This document shows, piece by piece, positions 17,201 to 23,535 of a stretch of 57,681 nt of DNA. Source of the DNA: JBEHWX01 sp048498995. Its GTDB lineage: Bacteria; Bacteroidota; Ignavibacteria; OLB7. Where the stretch lies: NCBI GenBank assembly GCA_048498995.1, contig JBEHWX010000031.1, forward strand, positions 1 through 57,681, given 5' to 3'. Every line of letters starts with the position of its first letter. The first letter of the stretch is position 1. The translations under genes and the position numbers were made by a program. The notes beneath the pieces were generated by a model. It saw only the letters and a list, made by a program, of their open reading frames with translations, was not told the DNA's origin and did not search any database.

Positions 17201-18386
17201 CGCGCGCTCCCCCCTCGAACGTGATCGGCGTGAACGCGCCGCTCTCCGGCGCGAACGGAATGTAGCGGAAGCTCACCGGCGGCCGCTCCCTGCTCACGAA
17301 GCCGTCGATGCCCGGATAGGTCGCGTAGCCGATCTGCCGGATCGATGTCAGCCGCGTCAGAGCCGGCGACTCGTCGTACGCGAGCACCGTGGCGCTCACC
17401 GGCGTTCGAGCCGCGCCGAGCTCCGCCGGGAGCAGATGGAACATCAGGATCCGTCGGCAGAGCCGATTGGTTCGGACCTCGAAGCCGGCGCGATAGTCGG
17501 AGAACCGATCGGCGCGCGCGGGCCATGTGCCGTCGGGCGCGAATGGCGGCTGGTCGGAATATTCCCCGTAGTCGAACGTGATTTCGAACGCCCATTGCCG
17601 GACGCCGCTCGAATCCTGGTAATTCCCGTAGCTGATGGTCGAAGGATAGCGCCGCGCATGCGAGCGCCCGGCGTCGTAGATGGTGACGGGAATATTCACG
17701 CCATCTTCCTGTATATAGGAATAGGAGATCATATTGCCGTTGGCGTCGACCGATTCGTCGATCAGCCATTCGAAAACATGGAGCGGATCGTGAGGATCGG
17801 AAATTCTCGACATCGGGAATTTTCCGTACGTGCTCGTCACGTTCGACGAATCGACCACGCGCCAGTACGATTCGCCGGTGGTCAGCGATATCCATCGCTC
17901 GATGCGGGAAAAATCGTTCTCGTCGCGCGGGCGGAAGGTCACGACGCTGTGGGGGATGCCGTTGTCGTCGACCACGCGCTCGATCGGACGCCATGCGCCA
18001 TCCACATGTTCCAGGGCAGGCGTCAGCTCGCCGATGGCTGAGTATGTGAAACGGTCGGTGTGGTCATACGCGGGGATGCCGGTATCGGTGCGGCGCGTCA
18101 CGCTCGGAAGGTCGAGCGAAAAGCCGAGGCCGAGCGGGCCGTTGCCGGAACCGGAGCTGTAGGAGATGGTGATATCCGGCTCGAAGCCGCGTGCCGGCGT
18201 AACCGGCAATGGAAGAGAGAATTCGGCCATGCCGGTGAATGCCGAGGCCTGGAAGCTTTCTCCCATGCCACGCAGCGCTCCCCCTCCTCGCGGCAGCGTG
18301 ACCGATGGTTGTGCAATGGCTCCGCCATCTCCGGCGGAACCTCGTTCGGAGCTCGTCATGAATTCTGCGGATCGTGGTGGTGGCAT
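11283..18386 (-). CDS. Fused Tc toxin subunits B and C (TcB-TcC) with C-terminal toxin
   Basis: One 2367-aa reading frame covers what are usually two genes. It opens with the SpvB/TcaC N-terminal motif LPRGGGALRGMGESFQASAF (residues 31-50) and ISYSSGSGNGPLGLGF. FG-GAP/VCBS repeats follow (DIRGEGIPGILG, DLDGNGRLEW, DLNGSGRIDLL, DIDGSGPVDLI), then the TcdB middle signature RYRYHDGYYDPIERVFRGFG. YD/RHS repeats lead to the RHS core GLYDYGLRSYIPWIGRWSSP and DPAGPIDGLNLYAF...NPSSSTDIGG, ending near residue 2111. This part forms the hollow cocoon that holds and cuts off the toxin. The last 256 residues are the variable cargo. The start is uncertain: the ATG at 18386 has no clear ribosome site and an ATG at 18359 (MTSSERGS) is the alternative. 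It is the first gene of the Tc operon. Confidence 0.95.
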   Translation of the reverse strand: MPPPRSAEFMTSSERGSAGDGGAIAQPSVTLPRGGGALRGMGESFQASAFTGMAEFSLPLPVTPARGFEPDITISYSSGSGNGPLGLGFSLDLPSVTRRTDTGIPAYDHTDRFTYSAIGELTPALEHVDGAWRPIERVVDDNGIPHSVVTFRPRDENDFSRIERWISLTTGESYWRVVDSSNVTSTYGKFPMSRISDPHDPLHVFEWLIDESVDANGNMISYSYIQEDGVNIPVTIYDAGRSHARRYPSTISYGNYQDSSGVRQWAFEITFDYGEYSDQPPFAPDGTWPARADRFSDYRAGFEVRTNRLCRRILMFHLLPAELGAARTPVSATVLAYDESPALTRLTSIRQIGYATYPGIDGFVSRERPPVSFRYIPFAPESGAFTPITFEGGARVPAPFQGSDVQLLDIRGEGIPGILGVSNGALLFWSPLGDGRFGGPRLLDPLPLPALAGNGDAVDLDGNGRLEWAVSGLPGSYPQNDRRQWETFRPFASAPTAWPGSDLQPIDLNGSGRIDLLRIDARSIRVYPSLGLDGFGDPVTRLNGSDVPPTDVDDATVLVTFADTFGDGLNHRVLITDGVVRSWPNLGHGTFAEPVCLGNAPRFDGQLDPTRLFLVDIDGSGPVDLIYAHADRVDIWFNRSGNSFAGPLSITLPEPLADPSQIGFADVAGGGTTCMIFTSLGPETRHWYYDFSGEGKPYLLSETSNNCGGTTRIRYIASTRLYLEDLLAGRDWPTALPFPVQVVERIETWDDIALSLATRRYRYHDGYYDPIERVFRGFGYVESWSGEELDEPTGASLFSEKVPAADPSLRVPPAYTRSWYHTGAYYLGPTFSRHYAADYYAGDPDALMLPDSVFLDQREHGDTRTVRQAVAALAGQLLREEIYGLDGGPLERAPYQVSEHNYQVRLLQPPAGSAPGSFLTRMREEITYDYERIPSDPRVSHAFTLTIDAFGNPELIAQIYYPRRPGASVLPEQQVARARATNARFINITDGGTRIGLPEFEEELELGGMSTAGGSYFGFDQVATQVATALETPIPYHDPMPAGQLCARLLRRTESYYWNEDQTLPLPLGQATPRALTHHAASAVFPDAMIRSLFDDTGHAAPATLLAESGGYTLDRGYWWNPGLTAFYGGASRHYLPDYTVDPFGATTSIAYDPYFLLTVAITDPEDYVATMINDYRAMQPRAVIDINGGISEVLFDPLGEVFVSSVRGTEDGRPAGDDDLSSYIVRFPADRDALLADPALYLQGATVYYFTDTLAWTRPMPEPVGTVGVLREIHVRDLPPGASSPLQITLQYVDGLGRVAQRKQRVPTGIVPPGSRDLMITTPVGDPSELWLTTGTIVHNNRGMVLRRYEPFFIDTPAFTGGVGLAPFGIADTIHYDPMLRERRVDYPTTFFTLVEYTSWLIRHFDENDTITASAYYQAHICDTDPSFADERDALLKAAPFDGTPRETALDPVGSIIRDTRIDVDVVSMTDRCNDVPPLPPVFTRTLVPLTSVMERDIDGRLVSATDPRLREAGGSVHNLERIYDMLDRVMNNRSVDSGARWVLSGADGNPIRVWDARGIMVATTYDLVGRPTEVRVSGDGPDRSAEQITSGGDPALNQRGRLILRRDESGIQSNRLYSITGELLAQSRQLVAEAGATVDWSMPTAVTMDDRVYELGFAYDVPGRLTRQINADGGTIHRDYYPPGWLATMSLESGAVIESYLTEARYNARGERRSVAGGNGAIIAYEYEPETFRLASVETTRPGSVTPAQSIGYTYDPVGNATRIEDRSPAGVFCDQAAAPPILDFTYDALYRLRRATGRQAPALSGEDYRVGFKQSSFLPLCQTVDPPATLDAYVETYTYDRGDNLTAIDHQSTTSWTRRLAVSATSNRAVPESMIAPGTTPDDFFDPNGNLERIEFISSMSWDYRDFLSGSGADRGTGRSTVDAYDHDANGVRTRHVVTTTESSGSVTVEEAIYIGALEITTVTIDGAVTERRRSLRLDDVATCVAIRMETTTPAGTAVEIRYQYGSELGAICLELDAEAEIISYEEYLPQGSTSTIAGADTARVRPKKHRHGGQECDDSTGLYDYGLRSYIPWIGRWSSPDPAGPIDGLNLYAFVRDNPSSSTDIGGLARTRSMASPRCTVCGRFGHTAASRTHHPAAGKARRPARIYTYREILGKYGSVGGGGKYVRVHIGAMTATGVKVRVLVNMSGMEHRYTRDMAAYMLTQLMDKYAGANALIASGRETATIGSRVHEATSSQQFATAAWARAGRDMADIPRNPSGTVDIRAVGHALSPPPAGLLDAKGRVPTLDVDEHVSRDFGGSGSHPAGLLRPAVPGQNQWFMNSAANSLAGAVDTTVLATAKKVGFVGMDILKFSIRRVESFTS
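11286..12053 (-). other. Variable C-terminal toxin domain of the TcB-TcC fusion
   Basis: The 256 residues after the RHS core (after STDIGG) are expected to be the cleaved and injected enzyme. They contain a CTVCGRFGH knuckle near the start, YTYREILGKYGS, a MEHRYTRDMAAYMLTQLMDKYAG helix, DVDEHVSRDFGG and a C-terminal MDILKFSIRR. I do not recognise a catalytic family (no ADP-ribosyltransferase, deaminase, glycosyltransferase or nuclease motif that I can name). Confidence 0.75.
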
Positions 18387-18909
18387 CGCGCCGTTGGCGC
18401 GGATTCATATCCGTCGGGGCACGCGCACGTGCCGCGCCCGAATTGCTCGGACGCAATGAATGGACCTCACGGCGGCGTGGAAAGAATGTGCCGCGCTCGT
18501 TATTCGCCGAGCGGTACGTAATGTCGCCGCCATGTCATAATGGCGTATGTGATCGATACGTGATGATGCTGAGCCTTCGCGGCCCGGATTCTGGGATTTC
18601 GTACTGGCGGTGATTCGCCGGCGACCTCATGCCGATGAGAAACACGCGATGAATATATCCCGTGGGGCACCGAATGGCAAGAAGAAATACCTCCGCGAGG
18701 GAGCCGCCGTCGGAATTGTGTCGATTCAGGAACTGTCGATGGCCGACATATTTGCGCGCATTTTTCCGCTGTTCGACGCTCGATGCGCGCGCATCATCGG
18801 GTGGATGAATGACGGCTCGCCCCGATTTGCTACTTTGTCCGGATAGCCGTTGCCATGGAGCGAATGCATGCGCATCGGCCGGTGGAGAGCACGTATCCCT
18901 GCATCGATC
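18387..18909. other. Intergenic region upstream of the Tc operon
   Basis: No convincing gene. An inverted repeat cgccat-gtcata-atggcg lies at 18528..18545, about 140 bp upstream of the TcB-TcC start, and could mark an operator or processing site. The promoter of the Tc operon should lie here, but I cannot place it confidently. A plus-strand open frame at 18610..18846 has no family features. Confidence 0.4.
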
Positions 18910-19467
18910 ATGACCGATATCGTGAATCCGGACGACGCACACTATTTCATGCTCACCGAGCGCCTCGGCTTCCGTCGCTGGCGCGAGGATGATATCGAAC
19001 TCGTGATGGCGATCTGGGGAGATCCGGAGGTGACCGCGCTTACCGGCGGCGCCGCGACGCCCGAACAGGCGCGGGAGCGGCTTCGGCGCGAGATCGCCAA
19101 CGACCGGGCTTTCGACGTGCAGTACTGGCCGATCTTTCTCCGGAGCACGGGGGAGCATGTCGGCTGCTGCGGGCTCCGGCCGCACAAGCTCGGCGCGCCG
19201 ACGTTCGAGCTCGGCTATTACCTGAAGAAAAGATATTGGGGGATGGGATTCGCGTCGGAGGCGGCGCGCGCGGCCGCGGCGTATGCGCTCGGAAAGCTCG
19301 GCGTTGCCACGCTCGTTGCCGGACACAACCCGGCCAATGAGGGATCGCGGCGCGTGCTGGAGAAGATCGGCTTCCGCTATACGCACCACGAGCTCTACGA
19401 GCCGACCGGACTCGATCATCCGAACTATATCCTCACGTCCGCGCACTTCGCTGATGCCGCCGGGTAA
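18910..19467 (+). CDS. GNAT-family N-acetyltransferase (RimJ/RimL type)
   Basis: A 185-aa acetyltransferase. It shows the RimL-like order: TERLGFRRWREDDIE (beta1), the PIFLRSTGEHVGCCGL strand pair, YYLKKRYWGMGFASEAARAAAAYA (acetyl-CoA pyrophosphate loop and helix), then GHNPANEGSRRVLEKIGFRY. The family transfers acetyl groups from acetyl-CoA to protein N-termini or small amines; the substrate cannot be read from the sequence. The ATG at 18910 (MTDIVNPDD) is preferred over a TTG at 18850, which adds a poor leader; ATG at 18949 is also possible. The stop codon lies inside a 13-bp tandem repeat. It is convergent with the LysR gene. Confidence 0.85.
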   Translation: MTDIVNPDDAHYFMLTERLGFRRWREDDIELVMAIWGDPEVTALTGGAATPEQARERLRREIANDRAFDVQYWPIFLRSTGEHVGCCGLRPHKLGAPTFELGYYLKKRYWGMGFASEAARAAAAYALGKLGVATLVAGHNPANEGSRRVLEKIGFRYTHHELYEPTGLDHPNYILTSAHFADAAG

Positions 19468-19492
19468 TGCCGCCGGGTAATGCCGCCGGGTG
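19454..19492. repeat. 13-bp tandem repeat spanning the GNAT stop codon
   Basis: Three units of atgccgccgggta (the last ends tg). The first unit contains the final codons and TAA stop of the acetyltransferase (19465..19467). Confidence 0.85.
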
Positions 19493-19505
19493 ATGCCGAT
19501 GGCGG

Positions 19506-20393
19506 CTATCGCGCCGGGCGCTTCCAGCGCTGGCGCGTCGCCTCCTCCATGAAGAGCGCGAGACGTCGCGGAACCGGCATATCCCCGCGACGGATGAAGA
19601 GCGTGTTCACCAGCGCGATCTCCCTCGGCAGCGTGTGCGTCCGGATCTCCTTCCGGTCGCCGTAGAGCTTCATCACCCCTTTCGGCAGCAGCGTGACGCC
19701 GATGCCCGATTCTACGAAGCGGATGATCCCCTCCAGGCTGCCGAACTCCATCACCGAATAGTTCATGATCCCCCAGGTGCCGAGCAGCGCCTCCAGCCGC
19801 TGGCGGTAGGAGCAGCTCTTCCGGAAGACGACCACCTTCAGCCGCTCTCCATGCCCGGTGACGTCGTCGATCGTGCGCATCGCGCGGGGCGTGGCCAGCA
19901 CCAGCTCCTCCTGCACCACGAACTGCTGCGCCAGAAGCTCGCTCGTGACCGGCCCGGCCACGAACGCGCCGTCGATCCGGTAGTCGAGCACGTCGGCGAT
20001 CAGCTCGCCGGTCGTTCTGGTGGAAAGCCGCAGCTCCACCTCCGGACAGCTCGCGCAATAATCGGCGATGATCTCCGGAAGCCGGAGCGCGGCGGTCGTC
20101 TCCAGCGAGCCGATCCGGAGCACGCCCCTCACGCTCGTCTCCCCGGCGACCGCCGTTTTCGCCTCGCCGAGAAGCTCGTCGATCCGGCGCGCGTACGGGA
20201 GGAGCTTTTCTCCCTCGGACGTAAGCCGTACCCGCTTCGACGTCCGCTCGAAGAGGGGAGCGCCGAACTCCTCCTCCAGCGCGCGGATCCTCGCGGTGAC
20301 GTTCGACTGCACGGTGTGCATCAGCTCGGCGGCGCGCGTGAAGCTGGCGTTGGCGGCCACCGCCTCGAAGATCTTCAGGTCGTTCGTGTTCAT
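19506..20393 (-). CDS. LysR-family transcriptional regulator
   Basis: A 295-aa LysR-type regulator. The N-terminal winged helix is clear (DLKIFEAVAANASFTRAAELMHTVQSNVTARIRALEEEFG, residues about 4-43), followed by the linker helix and an effector-binding domain (GVLRIGSLETTAALRLPEII..., GIGVTLLPKG). The ATG at 20393 (MNTNDLKIF) matches the family's usual start; the frame opens 15 codons earlier without support. It is divergent from an MFS transporter 133 bp away, the usual arrangement for a LysR protein controlling a neighbouring transporter and itself. The inducer is unknown. Confidence 0.93.
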   Translation of the reverse strand: MNTNDLKIFEAVAANASFTRAAELMHTVQSNVTARIRALEEEFGAPLFERTSKRVRLTSEGEKLLPYARRIDELLGEAKTAVAGETSVRGVLRIGSLETTAALRLPEIIADYCASCPEVELRLSTRTTGELIADVLDYRIDGAFVAGPVTSELLAQQFVVQEELVLATPRAMRTIDDVTGHGERLKVVVFRKSCSYRQRLEALLGTWGIMNYSVMEFGSLEGIIRFVESGIGVTLLPKGVMKLYGDRKEIRTHTLPREIALVNTLFIRRGDMPVPRRLALFMEEATRQRWKRPAR

Positions 20394-20433
20394 GGTCGGT
20401 ATGCTCGAGTGCGCGCGATGGCGATGATCGTCC

Positions 20434-20448
20434 ATCACGAATGGTGAT
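20434..20448. promoter_or_regulatory. Candidate LysR operator (ATC-N9-GAT)
   Basis: The sequence atcacgaatggtgat is an inverted repeat (atcac/gtgat) and fits the LysR ATC-N9-GAT rule exactly. It lies between the divergent LysR and MFS genes, 41 bp from the LysR start and 78 bp from the MFS start. Confidence 0.6.
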
Positions 20449-20513
20449 CGTCATCATCATCGCAAATCGTTTTCCATCATCAATGTACGACGCTAGCTTG
20501 CGGAAAACGAACC

Positions 20514-20518
20514 AGGAG
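20514..20518 (+). promoter_or_regulatory. Ribosome binding site deciding the MFS start
   Basis: AGGAG. It is 8 nt from the ATG at 20527 but only 2 nt from the ATG at 20521, which favours the downstream start. Confidence 0.6.
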
Positions 20519-20526
20519 AGATGGCC

Positions 20527-21750
20527 ATGAGCGATTCAGGTGAGGTGAAGGGAATGCGGCCGGCGCTGGCGGGATTCGCGGCGCTGCTGGTCGCGATCGG
20601 CATCGGGCGCTTCGGGTATCCGCCGCTGATCCCGAGCATCATTCAGCATGGATGGTTCACGGTGGCCGAGGCGGATTACCTCGGGGCGATGAACCTCGCG
20701 GGCTACGTGGTCGGGTCGGCGCTCGCCTCGCGAATCAACCGTCGCATCGGGGCGCGTCCGCTGGTGCTCTCGGCGCTCGTGGTGGTGGTGCTCACGTTCG
20801 TCGGCTGCGCGTTCCCGCTCGGCTTCCCGATCTACGCGCTTCTCCGCACGCTGGCCGGCCTGGCCGGCGGACTCGTGATGGTGGTGGCCGCGCCGACCAT
20901 CCTGGCGCGCATCGCTCCGGAGCGCCGCGGGGCCGCCGGCGGGATCATCTTCGCCGGTGTCGGCGCCGGCATCGCGCTCTCCGGAACGTTGATCCCGCTG
21001 CTGGTGCGGCGGGGGCTCACCATCACCTGGTGGAGCTACATCGCGCTTGCCGCCGTGATGATCGTCGTGGCGGCGCGCGAGCTCCCGCGCCCGGCGCGTC
21101 CGCTCCCGCGAGCCCCGTTGCCGGAGCCGTTGTCGGAGCCGTCGGCGACGCGCCGTGGAGCCGCGCGGACCATGAACCGCACGGTGCTTCTGCTGATGGC
21201 CTCCTATGCCTGCAACGCCATCGGATTCGTTCCGCACACGGTCTTCTGGGTCGACTTCATCGCGAGAGGTCTCGGGCTCGGCGTGGGGCTGGGCAACCGG
21301 ATGTGGGTGCTCCTCGGCATCGCCGCGGCGGTGGGCCCTCCGATGACCGGGCTGCTGGCCGACCGGATCGGCTTCGCGCGCAGCCTTCGGGTGAGCCTGC
21401 TGGTAAAGGGGATCGGCGTGCTGCTGCCGGTGTTCTTCTCCTCGATCTGGGCGCTGACGCTCTCCTCGATCTGCACCGGAAGCCTCGCGCTCGGCATCAC
21501 CTCGCTGGCCGCCGGCCGGGTCTCGGAGCTGGTGCCGGCCGACCGCCAGAAGCAGGTATGGGGGTGGATGACGATGGCATTCTCGGTGGCGCACGCGGCC
21601 ACGGCCTACCTGCTGACGTTCATCTTCAGCAGCACCGGCTCCTATTCGCTCCTGTTCATCATCGGCGCCGTCACGCTGCTGGTCGGCAGCCTGCTCGATT
21701 ACGCCAGCTCGAAGTCGGTGGCGCGGGCGCCGTCGGCGAGTCTGGCGTGA
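20527..21750 (+). CDS. MFS transporter, YbfB/YjiJ family
   Basis: A 407-aa inner-membrane transporter with about 12 hydrophobic segments. The opening LAGFAALLVAIGIGRFGYPPLIPSIIQ and the later GAMNLAGYVVGSALASR are typical of the YbfB/YjiJ group of the major facilitator superfamily. The substrate is unknown. ATG at 20521 would add two residues, but spacing to AGGAG favours 20527. It is divergent from and probably controlled by the LysR gene at 19506..20393. The stop codon is embedded in a short downstream tandem repeat. Confidence 0.9.
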   Translation: MSDSGEVKGMRPALAGFAALLVAIGIGRFGYPPLIPSIIQHGWFTVAEADYLGAMNLAGYVVGSALASRINRRIGARPLVLSALVVVVLTFVGCAFPLGFPIYALLRTLAGLAGGLVMVVAAPTILARIAPERRGAAGGIIFAGVGAGIALSGTLIPLLVRRGLTITWWSYIALAAVMIVVAARELPRPARPLPRAPLPEPLSEPSATRRGAARTMNRTVLLLMASYACNAIGFVPHTVFWVDFIARGLGLGVGLGNRMWVLLGIAAAVGPPMTGLLADRIGFARSLRVSLLVKGIGVLLPVFFSSIWALTLSSICTGSLALGITSLAAGRVSELVPADRQKQVWGWMTMAFSVAHAATAYLLTFIFSSTGSYSLLFIIGAVTLLVGSLLDYASSKSVARAPSASLA

Positions 21751-21790
21751 TCGTCCCGGCGCGTATCGTCCGGCGCGTATCGTTCTGGCG
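21742..21790. repeat. 14-15-bp imperfect tandem repeat at the MFS stop codon
   Basis: About three degenerate units of the type ccggcgcgtatcgtc. The first (ctggcgtgatcgtc) includes the TGA stop of the transporter at 21748..21750. Confidence 0.6.
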
Positions 21791-21825
21791 TCGGCATGGG
21801 AACGGTTTTTGAGCGCGATGCGTGC

Positions 21826-22479
21826 ATGAGACCGATCAAGCAACATTCGCGGCGCGCATCGGCGTGGGGGCGGCGGCCGATCCCCCTCTGGCTGCTCGCC
21901 GGAGTATCGCTCCTCGTGGGAGCATCGCTGCTCGTGGGAGCGGCCTCCTGCCAGGACCCCGAGCCGTCGAAGGATCAGCCGGCCGTGCCGGTCAACGTCA
22001 CCACCGGCGTTCCGGTGGTGCAGCAGACCACGCCGCCGGCGATCGACTCCACGGTCGCGCTCGTCGAATCCGACATTCCGCGCGTGGTGGCCGGGACCAA
22101 GGGATGGGATTATCAGCAGAGCGCGAGCGCGGATCTCGATGGGGATGGCGACACGGAGCGGGCGGTGCTCCTGGCCGACGTGCAGCATGTGCGGGACGAC
22201 TATCTCTGGGGGGATACCCAGCGCTGGGTGCTCTACGTGGAGGAGGCCGACAGCACGCGCACCTGGCTCTACGCGCAGTCGCTGCACGGCGGGCGCGCCG
22301 AGCCGATGCTGGCCTCGATCGACAAGGGGAAGAGGCGGTCGATCGTGCTCTCCGAGCGGATGCCCCGCGCGCTCAGCATGTACGAGATCGAGTATCTCGG
22401 TCCCGGCAAGGTGAAGGCAAGAAGGCTGCTGGCGCGGGAGCTCGACGCGCGGAATGGCTTCGTCGAGGCGCCCCGATAG
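21826..22479 (+). CDS. Putative lipoprotein with FG-GAP-like segment
   Basis: A 217-aa protein of unknown function. It has an N-terminal basic stretch, a hydrophobic segment that contains an internal duplication (SLLVGASLLVGA, encoded by an 18-bp repeat) and a lipobox-like VGAASC, so it is probably lipid-anchored. The mature part has one FG-GAP-like calcium loop, SADLDGDGDTERAVLL, and a beta-rich remainder. ATG at 21826 is chosen for the best signal peptide; 21796 is an alternative. It converges with the small gene at 22496, 16 bp away. Confidence 0.7.
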   Translation: MRPIKQHSRRASAWGRRPIPLWLLAGVSLLVGASLLVGAASCQDPEPSKDQPAVPVNVTTGVPVVQQTTPPAIDSTVALVESDIPRVVAGTKGWDYQQSASADLDGDGDTERAVLLADVQHVRDDYLWGDTQRWVLYVEEADSTRTWLYAQSLHGGRAEPMLASIDKGKRRSIVLSERMPRALSMYEIEYLGPGKVKARRLLARELDARNGFVEAPR

Positions 22480-22495
22480 CCGGGCGTGCGCGGGG

Positions 22496-22807
22496 TCATG
22501 GGAAGGGGGCGTGGTAGTCGGGGCCGTCAACGCCGATGAGGATCTCGGTAGCGATCACCGAGGCGGCACGCAGATGCGCCAGCGCCGCGAGCTCCGGATC
22601 CTCCCGGTAGGCGTCGAAGGCCGGTCTGTCCGGGAAGGTGAGGATATGTACCTCCCGGAACAGCTCCTCTCCGTCGGCGCCGGGAACCGTGACCGCGCGC
22701 TCGATCCGGCCGCCGTGGCGAGCCATGATCGCCGCGGCCCGCCGCTCGAAGTCGCGAAACGTCTCGGCCATCGCCATGCGGACCCGGAGGATTGCCACGA
22801 GCGTCAT
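22496..22807 (-). CDS. Small dimeric alpha/beta-barrel protein (DUF1330/NIPSNAP-like)
   Basis: A 103-aa protein. The pattern LVAILRVR...ARHGGRIERAV...EVHILTFPDRPAFDAYREDPELAAL fits a single-domain ferredoxin-like barrel of the DUF1330 kind. Members are small dimeric proteins or enzymes of mostly unknown activity. ATG at 22807 is preceded by AAGAGG; a longer frame starts at 22897 without a ribosome site. Confidence 0.7.
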   Translation of the reverse strand: MTLVAILRVRMAMAETFRDFERRAAAIMARHGGRIERAVTVPGADGEELFREVHILTFPDRPAFDAYREDPELAALAHLRAASVIATEILIGVDGPDYHAPFP

Positions 22808-23535
22808 CTTGCCTCTTCCATGGATGCGAACCGCGTAACGCGGGCGAGCTTCCGCGTGAAAACGTTCGCGCGAAAAAAAAATCTCCGGCCGATGCACTTT
22901 CAGAGACGCGGGCGCGTCCTCTCCCTGTGCTCACCTCGAGCCTCGTCACCAGCCACTCCCAGATCGTTCCGCAAGCTACGAAGCACGTGCGACGCGCCAG
23001 GCGCGGAGATCACGCGTGGACACACCTGATGTGGACACTTCGTTACGCGGATGTGCGGGAGGGGACGACGGATGCCGGGAGGTGCCGCGGCGCACGGAGG
23101 CGGGGCCCTCGATGGCCGCCGAATCTCCGGAAGCCGCATGGATACTGAACCCGCGGCGAGGACCGGAGCTCGCGCCGACCCGATCGCCGATCCGGGTGGC
23201 GCGGCCGGACGGGGACCGACTTCCCCGGTGAGAGGGGGCCCGGAGCCCCGGGCGCAATTAGGAACGAATCGGCGAACAGAATTACCGTACCTTGATCTTT
23301 TCTTCGAAGCCAGCTCCGACAGTACGGTCGGGGCGACGTCCTCACATCATCCATTCGGGCTTGTGGCAGTCGGCCGATCGAGCGCGGGATTCCGGCGGAA
23401 CCGGGATTCGGGAACGGGGACACCTCGTGCGGTCATGGCTCCTTTCAGCGGACGTGGAAACGTCCGGCGGTTTGTGGCCGGGACGGATCAATCGGGATCG
23501 GCTATCGCAAACCTTATCGGATGAGTAGGAAGTAC
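22808..23535. other. Intergenic region upstream of the RNA helicase
   Basis: About 730 bp between divergent genes. No convincing gene. It contains a GC-rich hairpin-like segment (gggggcccggagccccgggc, near 23232) followed by a lower-GC stretch (23260-23310). A long leader would be in keeping with cold-induced DEAD-box helicase genes, but no conserved RNA element was recognised. Confidence 0.35.
23527..23530 (+). promoter_or_regulatory. Ribosome binding site deciding the helicase start
   Basis: AGGA, 5 nt before the ATG at 23536. The ATG at 23521 has nothing comparable upstream. Confidence 0.55.

Noticed and set aside
14985..18041. Plus-strand open frame of 1018 codons opposite the TcB-TcC fusion
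   Set aside because: Antisense shadow with biased composition and no motif.
18610..18846. 78-codon plus-strand gene upstream of the acetyltransferase
   Set aside because: No ribosome site, no family features, and it lies in the probable promoter region of the Tc operon.
18535..20460. 641-codon minus-strand frame over the LysR gene and the GNAT antisense
   Set aside because: Different frame from the LysR protein, low-complexity translation, and it spans two unrelated genes.
20536..22530. 664-codon minus-strand frame over the MFS and lipoprotein genes
   Set aside because: Antisense shadow; His/Arg/Glu-rich with no membrane segments.
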